Part shown: positions 1 through 4,948 of the stretch, in pieces | Layout: every line of letters starts with the position of its first letter | Position numbering within the stretch: the first letter of the stretch is position 1 | Source of the DNA: Bacteroides sp. | GTDB lineage: Bacteria > Bacteroidota > Bacteroidia > Bacteroidales > Muribaculaceae | DNA length: 6,117 bases | Direction of reading: 5' to 3' | Assembly: GCA_014801605.1 (NCBI GenBank) | Contig: JAAVDU010000014.1 | Location: 50,495 to 56,611 of the forward strand | The notes under the pieces: generated by a model | Databases searched by the model: none | Told to the model about the DNA's origin: nothing | Seen by the model: only the letters and a program-made list of their open reading frames with translations | Translations under genes and position numbers: made by a program

Positions 1-731
1 ACGAGTTCAAGCCCCTTCTCCTCCTTATCGAAACTCTTCCCCGTGGCGGAGAAAAGTGTGTCGCGGTAGAGAGTCTTCAGCTCCCAGTAGTCGGTAGGTT
101 TGAAATTCTCGATCTCCAGTTGGCGGTTGACCACCAGCGCCAGGGTAGGGGTCTGTACACGACCGATCGACAACACCTGTCCCTTCACCCCATATTTAAG
201 TGAATAAAGGCGGGTGGCGTTCATTCCGAGCACCCAGTCGCCGATGGCACGGCACAAGCCTGCGGTGTATAGAGGCTCAAGGTCGCTGTGAGTGCGCAGA
301 TGCTCGAATCCCTCTTTTATCGACTCGTCGGTGAGGGAGCTTATCCACAGACGTTTTATCGGTTTTCTGCATCCTGCCTTCTGCATCACCCATCTCTGAA
401 TCAGCTCACCCTCCTGTCCGGCATCACCGCAGTTTATGATCTCGTCGCATTGCTCGATAAGCTTCTTTATCGTGTTGAACTGGTGTTTATATGATTCCTC
501 CTCGATAAGTTTTATTCCGAATCGCGGAGGAATCATAGGGAGGGCAGATAGCGACCATCGCTTCCAGTCGGGGCTATAGTCGTGAGGTTCCTTCAGACAG
601 CAAAGGTGTCCGAAAGTCCATGTCACGCAATAACCGTTACCCTCAAGGTATCCGTCATTGCGTGAATTGGCGCCCAGAATGCGGGCTATATCACGTCCTA
701 CACTCGGTTTCTCGGTGATGCAGAGTATCAT
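1..731 (-). CDS. topB: DNA topoisomerase III (type IA), N-terminal 243 residues, cut by the left window edge
   Basis: Type IA topoisomerase that cuts one DNA strand and passes another through the gap, mainly to decatenate and resolve replication or recombination intermediates in the cytoplasm. The reading frame opens with MILCITEKPSVGRDIA, the usual TOPRIM start with its conserved Glu7. The acidic TOPRIM motif follows at residues 101-110 (CGDAGQEGEL). LSIGRVQTPTLALVVNRQ begins near residue 187 and is the conserved type IA SxGRVQTP segment. The catalytic tyrosine (the TYPRTD-like motif in this family) lies beyond the window, as does most of the protein, which is usually 600-700 residues. The start at 731 is supported by the motif position and by its ATGA overlap with the mazG stop. 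Oddity: the usual DxDREGE of the TOPRIM site reads DAGQEGE, with Gly for the second Asp and Gln for Arg. A conjugative-element TopB is possible, but nothing nearby is mobile. Confidence 0.93.
   Translation of the reverse strand, partial: MILCITEKPSVGRDIARILGANSRNDGYLEGNGYCVTWTFGHLCCLKEPHDYSPDWKRWSLSALPMIPPRFGIKLIEEESYKHQFNTIKKLIEQCDEIINCGDAGQEGELIQRWVMQKAGCRKPIKRLWISSLTDESIKEGFEHLRTHSDLEPLYTAGLCRAIGDWVLGMNATRLYSLKYGVKGQVLSIGRVQTPTLALVVNRQLEIENFKPTDYWELKTLYRDTLFSATGKSFDKEEKGLEL
728..731 (-). other. ATGA stop/start overlap of mazG and topB
   Basis: On the minus strand the four bases ATGA contain the topB start (ATG, 731-729) and the mazG stop (TGA, 730-728). This arrangement usually means the two genes are on one mRNA and the downstream gene is translated by reinitiation or coupling. 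It also fixes the topB start independently of any ribosome binding site. Confidence 0.85.
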
Positions 732-1510
732 TTCAGTTTTTTAGCCTCATTCCAGATTTCGTCCATTTCAGCGAGCGACATATCCTTTAGTGAACGTCCG
801 AGCTCATTGGCACGTTTCTCCAGATAATTAAAGCGTTTGATGAATTTTCGGTTCGTGCGTTCCAGGGCATTTTCAGGATTCACTCCGTAGAGTCGGGCGG
901 CATTCACAACAGAGAAGAGGAGATCTCCGAACTCCTCTTCGAGCCCCTCTTGGTTCCCCTTCTCGATTTCGGCCTCGACTTCGGCTGTCTCCTCCTTCAG
1001 CTTGTCCCACACCTGCCGGGGCTCCTCCCAGTCGAAGCCTACATGAGCCACCTTCTCCTGTATTCTGTTGGCCTTGATTAGAGCCGGGAGAGCGGAGGGG
1101 ACTCCGCCGAGCACAGTCTTGTTGCCCCCCTTCTCCTTGAGTTTTATCTGTTCCCAGTTCTGGAGCACATCCTCGGCATTGTCAGCCTTGACATCGCCGT
1201 AGATGTGTGGATGACGGAAAATGAGTTTGTCGGTGAGAGAGTTGCAGACATCGGCGATATCAAACTCACCCTTCTCGTCAGCTATCTTGGCGTAGAAAGC
1301 CACATGTAGCAGCACGTCGCCGAGTTCTTTGCGGATATTGGCCTGATCGTCGGCGATTAGGGCGTCTACGAGCTCGTAAACCTCCTCGACGGTATTTGGC
1401 CGAAGTGATTCGTTGGTCTGTTTCGCATCCCAGGGACATTTCTCGCGCAGGGTGTCGAGCACCTCGAGGAAACGTGAGAAAGCCGCCATTTTTTCTTCAT
1501 TAGTATGCAT
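728..1510 (-). CDS. mazG: Nucleoside triphosphate pyrophosphohydrolase MazG
   Basis: Hydrolyses NTPs and dNTPs to the monophosphate and pyrophosphate. In the family it cleans non-canonical nucleotides from the pool and, in E. coli, lowers ppGpp by an indirect route. The 260 residues match the usual two-domain length (E. coli about 263). CPWD at 25-28 and the following QTNESLRPNTVEEVYE are hallmark N-terminal MazG sequence. The metal-binding pattern ExxE...ExxD is present twice: EEVYE 42-46 with ELGD 62-65, and EETAE 173-177 with EFGD 193-196. Both halves therefore keep their acidic residues. HVGFDW (156-161) marks the start of the C-terminal domain, which is the active one in E. coli. The start at 1510 gives a normal N-terminus; Met8 is a possible alternative. 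It is first in a leftward pair with topB and is probably driven by the TAACTTTG box at 1551-1558. Confidence 0.96.
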   Translation of the reverse strand: MHTNEEKMAAFSRFLEVLDTLREKCPWDAKQTNESLRPNTVEEVYELVDALIADDQANIRKELGDVLLHVAFYAKIADEKGEFDIADVCNSLTDKLIFRHPHIYGDVKADNAEDVLQNWEQIKLKEKGGNKTVLGGVPSALPALIKANRIQEKVAHVGFDWEEPRQVWDKLKEETAEVEAEIEKGNQEGLEEEFGDLLFSVVNAARLYGVNPENALERTNRKFIKRFNYLEKRANELGRSLKDMSLAEMDEIWNEAKKLK

Positions 1511-1550
1511 ATCCGATAGATTTCAAAAAGGAATTAACTAAATTTGGATA

Positions 1551-1558
1551 CAAAGTTA
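1551..1558 (-). promoter_or_regulatory. Candidate Bacteroidota -7 box for mazG-topB
   Basis: The minus strand reads TAACTTTG, an exact match to the Bacteroidota primary-sigma -7 consensus TAnnTTTG. It lies 40 bases before the mazG start, predicting a short leader of about 35 bases. No good TTTG is seen at the -33 distance, so support rests on the -7 match and position. An 8-base pattern with two free positions occurs by chance, but having matching boxes on both strands of one divergent gap strengthens the call. Confidence 0.5.
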
Positions 1559-1581
1559 GGTAGAATTTGCGAGATAATTTG

Positions 1582-1589
1582 TATCTTTG
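1582..1589 (+). promoter_or_regulatory. Candidate Bacteroidota -7 box for the rightward gene group
   Basis: TATCTTTG matches the -7 consensus TAnnTTTG exactly and lies 78 bases before the DHH phosphoesterase start, predicting a leader of roughly 70 bases. The -33 region is weak: GTTAG at 1555-1559 is at about the right spacing, while TTTG at 1566-1569 is too close. The box stands back to back with the minus-strand box at 1551-1558, with 23 bases between them. It is the only strong promoter candidate I found for the rightward genes. Confidence 0.5.
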
Positions 1590-1667
1590 TGGCTTGAAAG
1601 TGAAATCAGGGCCGCTTCATGGGCGATTTTGTGATTTTTCAAACGTGATTTTGTTTTCAGCCAGATT

Positions 1668-2717
1668 ATGGATAAACTGATAGAATCGGATAAGGCAAAA
1701 GAATTCCGGCTGCTGATAGAGGAGTCGGAAAAGATAGTGCTCACGTGCCATGTGCGTCCCGACGGCGACGCCATAGGGAGCACGCTCGGTCTGTGGCATC
1801 TGTTGCGCAGTCTCGGCAAGGAGGCTGTGGTGGTTGTGCCCGACAAAGCTCCGGTGAGCCTCTCCTTCCTCCCGGGGTTCAAGGAGTTGGCCGTGTATAC
1901 ATGTCATAAGGAGTATTGCGAGACGACCGTGTCATCGGCCGATCTGATCATATGTTGCGATTTCAACACGCCGTCGCGTCAGGATGCTCTCGCACCCGTG
2001 ATCCAGAACGCCCATTGCCGCAAGGTATTGGTCGACCATCATCAGGAGCCCGACGAATTTGCCGACCTCATGATATCGTATCCCGATATGTCGTCGACGT
2101 GTGAGGTGTGTTTCAGGGTTATAGCGGCCATGGGCTTCTTCGGGGAGGTGAATCTTGACTGCGCCACATGTCTGTTGACCGGTATAATCACCGATACCCG
2201 CAATTTCAGTGTCAACATAAAGCACTCCGACATTTATGAGATCCTTATGCGCCTTCTTGACAAAGGGGCCGATAAGGAGCGAATAGTGAAGGAGGCCCTC
2301 AACACCAGAAGCTATTGGAGTCTGCGCCTTGAGGCTTATGCCCTGTCGGAGAGGATGAGGATATTTCCCCATCACCGGGCCGCTCTCATCACCCTTGACC
2401 GTGAGACTCTGGAGCGCTTTCACTACGAGAGGGGTGACACGGAGGGGCTTGTCAACCGTCCGCTTGAGATAAAAGGTGTGGCCTACAGTATCTTCATGCG
2501 TCAGGATTCGGATTGCGTCAAGGTGTCGGGCCGTAGCGTGGGCGGATTCCCGGTGTCGGAGATCTGCAAACAGCTTTTTGGAGGAGGAGGTCATCTTCAG
2601 GCTGCCGGAGGTGAGTTCTACGGCACGCTTGAGGATTGCGAGCAACTCCTCATTGATAATATGAGCCGCTTCGACCGCTATCTGAGCAAGGCTCCTCATG
2701 AGCGTATAGTGATGTGA
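1668..2717 (+). CDS. nrnA: DHH/DHHA1 family phosphoesterase, NrnA type (oligoribonuclease / pAp phosphatase-like)
   Basis: Cytoplasmic Mn-dependent phosphodiesterase. Family members degrade short RNA oligomers, dephosphorylate 3'-phosphoadenosine 5'-phosphate, and in some lineages hydrolyse pApA or c-di-AMP. The catalytic DHH domain shows all four expected motifs: HVRPDGDAIGS from His28 (Asp32, Asp34), Asp98 in CCDFN, the signature DHH at 123-125, and GIITDT with Asp176. The C-terminal DHHA1 substrate domain shows KVSGRS (285-290) and the glycine-rich GGGGHLQAAGG (305-315). At 349 residues, with no membrane segment or PAS/GGDEF part, it is a stand-alone NrnA-type protein and not a GdpP-type c-di-AMP phosphodiesterase. 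Older annotations may call it a RecJ-like or exopolyphosphatase-related protein. It is first in the rightward group, with a U-rich leader and no clear ribosome binding site. The exact substrate cannot be read from sequence, so the gene symbol denotes family only. Confidence 0.9.
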   Translation: MDKLIESDKAKEFRLLIEESEKIVLTCHVRPDGDAIGSTLGLWHLLRSLGKEAVVVVPDKAPVSLSFLPGFKELAVYTCHKEYCETTVSSADLIICCDFNTPSRQDALAPVIQNAHCRKVLVDHHQEPDEFADLMISYPDMSSTCEVCFRVIAAMGFFGEVNLDCATCLLTGIITDTRNFSVNIKHSDIYEILMRLLDKGADKERIVKEALNTRSYWSLRLEAYALSERMRIFPHHRAALITLDRETLERFHYERGDTEGLVNRPLEIKGVAYSIFMRQDSDCVKVSGRSVGGFPVSEICKQLFGGGGHLQAAGGEFYGTLEDCEQLLIDNMSRFDRYLSKAPHERIVM

Positions 2718-2830
2718 GGATGTGGGCCGACTCCTGATTGCTTCGAAACTCATGGATAGAATAATAATAAGAAAAGAATAATAAAGGAAACAACAGCTGA
2801 CAACAGCAGATCAACATCATTGCAGAAAGA
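2718..2830. other. A-rich 113-base spacer between the DHH gene and the lipoprotein gene
   Basis: No gene is visible here. The middle (about 2757-2790) is nearly free of C and consists of AATAATAAG/AAAAGAATAATAAAGG-like sequence, followed by a tandem 10-base repeat. I find no TAnnTTTG box and no hairpin followed by T residues, so read-through from the upstream gene is the simplest reading. The A-rich stretch could serve as a translation-enhancing leader, as is common in this phylum. Confidence 0.5.
2791..2810 (+). repeat. Tandem 10-base repeat, two copies
   Basis: CAACAGCTGA is followed directly by CAACAGCAGA: two 10-base units differing at one position, 20 bases before the lipoprotein start. 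It may be only a replication-slippage trace in a non-coding leader. No function is implied by the sequence alone. Confidence 0.6.
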
Positions 2831-3445
2831 ATGAGAATGTCAAGAATAATAGAGAATAACAGAGGTAAGATCGGAAAGGGTTTTCTGTTCATGCTCGTAT
2901 TGTTTGCCGCAGGGCTATCGTCGTGCAACAAGAGCCAGAGCTATTCCGAACTTCTGAGGGAGGAGGAGAAGGTGGTCAACATATTCCTCTCCGATCAGAA
3001 GGTCATGCTCGACATCCCGGCCGACTCGATATCGTTTGAGATCGGACCCGACGCACCCTTCTACCGTATGGATGAGGATGGATACCTCTATATGCAGGTA
3101 ATCTCCAAAGGGGATATGACCGACCGTCCCGAGAGCGGCGACGTGGTGTATATCCGCTACGAGCGGGAGAATCTGAAGTATAAATATCTTTATGGTGAGA
3201 GTGTATTGGAGGGTAACCAGAACGGCTTTGCCAATGAATACAATAAAAGTGCCAGCTTTGTCTACAAAAACACTTATCTCGAGTCGACCACAGCGCTTGG
3301 CACAGGTATCCAGTGGCCTATGAAATTTTTTGGCTACAACTGCGAGGTGAATCTTGTGTTGAGAAGCTATTACGGTTTCTCCGAAGATCAGGTATACTGC
3401 AACCCCTATCTCATCAACGTGAAATATTTCAAACCGGAATACTGA
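2831..3445 (+). CDS. Putative lipoprotein of unknown function, DUF4827-like
   Basis: Envelope lipoprotein, function unknown. The N-terminus has basic residues (Arg2, Arg5, Arg11, Lys13, Lys16), a hydrophobic stretch at 17-28 and the lipobox LSSC with Cys32, a clear signal peptidase II site. The residues after the cysteine (NKSQSYSE) lack the acidic surface-export signal of Bacteroidota lipoproteins, so a periplasm-facing location is more likely. The mature part (about 172 residues) looks beta-rich. It has an acidic start (REEEK 43-47), GDVVYIRYE at 103-111, and a conserved-looking C-terminal segment FFGYNCEVNLVLRSYYGF from 166. Cys171 and Cys190 could form a disulfide. The GD-V-Y-I-R-Y stretch and C-terminal pattern resemble FKBP-like domains, but that is a weak inference. 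I match the family from memory of similar Bacteroidales proteins. The gene lies 27 bases before glmM, so the two are probably co-transcribed. Met3 is an alternative start. Confidence 0.82.
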   Translation: MRMSRIIENNRGKIGKGFLFMLVLFAAGLSSCNKSQSYSELLREEEKVVNIFLSDQKVMLDIPADSISFEIGPDAPFYRMDEDGYLYMQVISKGDMTDRPESGDVVYIRYERENLKYKYLYGESVLEGNQNGFANEYNKSASFVYKNTYLESTTALGTGIQWPMKFFGYNCEVNLVLRSYYGFSEDQVYCNPYLINVKYFKPEY

Positions 3446-3472
3446 AAATACAGTAAATAAAGATAGAAAGAA

Positions 3473-4852
3473 ATGGCATTGATAAAATCTATATCGGGCA
3501 TCCGTGGCACAATCGGAGGCCGTGCCGGGGAAGGCCTCGGCGGAGTCGACATCGTGAAGTTCGCATCGGCATATGCGGAGTTTATCCGCCGCCACAATCC
3601 GGAGGCTTCCAGGATTGTTGTAGGACGCGACGCACGTATCTCGGGCCGTATGGTCGACCATCTTGTGGTAGGCAGCCTCATGTCGATGGGTTTTGACGTC
3701 ATCAACATCGGCCTTGCCACCACCCCGACTACAGAGCTTGCAGTGACGGGACTCGGTGCCGACGGCGGCATAATCATCACTGCCAGCCACAACCCGATAC
3801 AGTGGAATGCCCTCAAGCTCCTCAACAGCAAGGGAGAGTTCCTTTCCGATGCGGAGGGGAAAGAGGTGATAGCAATAGCCGATGCCGACGACTATACTTT
3901 TGCAGAGGTGCTCTCTCTCGGTAAGGAATATAAGGATGAGACATGGGCCATGCGTCATGTGGAGATGGTGAAAAACCTTCCTCTTGTAGATTGCGAGGCT
4001 ATAGCAAAGGCCGGCTTCACCGTGGCGGTGGATGCGGTCAATTCAGTGGGTGGCATCGTGATTCCTCAGTTGCTCAGAGCTCTCGGTGTGAAGAATGTGG
4101 TTGAACTCAACTGCGAGGCCACAGGACGGTTTGCTCATACCCCCGAGCCGATTCCCGAGAACCTCACACAGATCTCCTCACTTATGAAGGAGGGTGTGGC
4201 TGATGTAGGTTTCGTGGTCGACCCCGATGTAGACCGTCTCGCGATAGTCATGGAGAATGGTGAGATGTTTGTAGAGGAATACACTCTCGTGGCAGTGGCC
4301 GACTATGTGCTCGGGCATACCCCCGGCTCGACAGTCAGCAACCTGAGCAGCTCAAGAGCCCTCAGAGATGTCACCGAGAAGCACGGTTGCAGCTATAGCG
4401 CGGCCGCTGTGGGTGAGGTCAATGTAGTGACCAAAATGAAGGAGACCGGAGCTGTGATAGGTGGTGAAGGTAACGGCGGAGTGATATATCCCGAACTTCA
4501 CTACGGTCGCGACGCACTTGTGGGTGTGGCTCTCTTCCTTACTCTTATGGCCAAGAGCGGCAAGAAGGTGACGGAACTCAAGGCCGGCTATCCGAAATAT
4601 GCGATTGCGAAGAATAAGATCGAGCTTACCCCCGATATCGATGTGGATGCCATCCTTGAGGCTGTCAAGGAGAAATTCTCCAACGAGAGAATCACGGATA
4701 TCGATGGCGTAAAGATCGATTTCGCCGACAGCTGGGTGCATCTCAGAAAGTCGAACACCGAGCCTATCATCCGTATATACAGTGAGGCTGAGACAATGGA
4801 GAAGGCCGATGAGCTCGCCGGAGAAATAAAGAGAGTGATAGCCTCCCTCTGA
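3473..4852 (+). CDS. glmM: Phosphoglucosamine mutase (alpha-D-phosphohexomutase superfamily)
   Basis: Interconverts glucosamine-6-phosphate and glucosamine-1-phosphate, the cytoplasmic step toward UDP-GlcNAc for peptidoglycan and LPS. At 459 residues it is full length for the superfamily. The four active-site parts are present in order: SGIRGTIGG at 8-16, the phosphoserine loop TASHNP with Ser105, the metal loop DPDVDR with Asp250/252/254, and the sugar-specificity loop GEGNGG at 331-336. The phosphate-binding loop RKSNTEPIIR is at 425-434. The metal loop (DPDVDR, not GDGDR) and GEGNGG resemble the archaeal-type GlmM/PMM branch more than E. coli GlmM. Glucosamine specificity is therefore inferred from family usage, and phosphomannomutase or phosphoglucomutase activity is possible. 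An A-rich leader (AAATAAAGATAGAAAGAA) precedes the ATG. The gene end forms the left arm of a perfect hairpin. Confidence 0.9.
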   Translation: MALIKSISGIRGTIGGRAGEGLGGVDIVKFASAYAEFIRRHNPEASRIVVGRDARISGRMVDHLVVGSLMSMGFDVINIGLATTPTTELAVTGLGADGGIIITASHNPIQWNALKLLNSKGEFLSDAEGKEVIAIADADDYTFAEVLSLGKEYKDETWAMRHVEMVKNLPLVDCEAIAKAGFTVAVDAVNSVGGIVIPQLLRALGVKNVVELNCEATGRFAHTPEPIPENLTQISSLMKEGVADVGFVVDPDVDRLAIVMENGEMFVEEYTLVAVADYVLGHTPGSTVSNLSSSRALRDVTEKHGCSYSAAAVGEVNVVTKMKETGAVIGGEGNGGVIYPELHYGRDALVGVALFLTLMAKSGKKVTELKAGYPKYAIAKNKIELTPDIDVDAILEAVKEKFSNERITDIDGVKIDFADSWVHLRKSNTEPIIRIYSEAETMEKADELAGEIKRVIASL

Positions 4853-4863
4853 GGCTATCACTC
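4833..4863 (+). other. Perfect 13-bp stem-loop across the glmM stop codon
   Basis: GAGTGATAGCCTC (4833-4845) and GAGGCTATCACTC (4851-4863) are exact reverse complements with the 5-base loop CCTCT. The left arm encodes the last residues of GlmM and the stop codon TGA (4850-4852) sits at the loop edge. No run of T follows on the plus strand (CGGAGGTCGGGAG), so this is not a classical intrinsic terminator for glmM. On the minus strand the stem is followed by TCTTTATTTCT, which is T-rich, but no convergent gene exists. It may protect the glmM mRNA 3' end, attenuate read-through into sppA or act as a Rho-independent terminator of unusual form. An alternative short stem CCTCC (4843-4847) with GGAGG (4865-4869) would compete with it. 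Confidence 0.75.
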
Positions 4864-4948
4864 CGGAGGTCGGGAGCATCGGTCGCATTTGCTCGTGATT
4901 GAATCATTCCAGGATAGAATTATTAATGAATAAGGATAGAAGACTGAT
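4853..4948 (+). other. 96-base spacer between glmM and sppA
   Basis: This spacer holds the right arm of the glmM hairpin, the palindrome CTCCGGAG (4861-4868) and the small dyad TGATTGAATCA (4896-4906). There is a possible weak promoter with TTTG at 4888-4891 and TAGAATTA at 4915-4922 (23 bases apart), which matches the -7 consensus poorly. AAGGA at 4932-4936 is a modest ribosome-binding-like sequence 12 bases before the sppA ATG. Whether sppA has its own promoter cannot be settled from this. Confidence 0.4.

Noticed and set aside
288..494. Short plus-strand open frame inside topB
   Set aside because: It is antisense to the conserved TOPRIM part of topB and has no similarity I can recognise.
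1932..2753. 273-codon open frame on the minus strand inside the DHH phosphoesterase gene
   Set aside because: The plus-strand frame has all DHH and DHHA1 motifs in order. The antisense frame shows no family signature and has no promoter or leader of its own.
2718..2760. Terminator after the DHH phosphoesterase gene
   Set aside because: No stem of useful length followed by T residues could be found; short matches such as GCTC/GAGC are only four bases.
2915..3958. 347-codon open frame on the minus strand across the lipoprotein gene and the start of glmM
   Set aside because: It lies antisense to two well-supported genes, its translation is rich in His, Cys and Val with no recognisable domain, and it is explained by codon bias of the plus-strand genes.
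4352..4888. 178-codon minus-strand open frame that would start just beyond the glmM hairpin
   Set aside because: It is fully antisense to the conserved glmM C-terminal half and shows no recognisable motif. The T-rich stretch next to the hairpin on this strand falls inside the frame and not after it.
4896..4906. Dyad TGATTGAATCA as an operator for sppA
   Set aside because: Five-base half sites occur often by chance and no regulator or firm promoter accompanies it.
4888..4922. Possible promoter for sppA (TTTG, 23-base gap, TAGAATTA)
   Set aside because: The -7 part matches only part of TAnnTTTG and the spacing is at the long end, so it is noted within the spacer entry but not called as a promoter.
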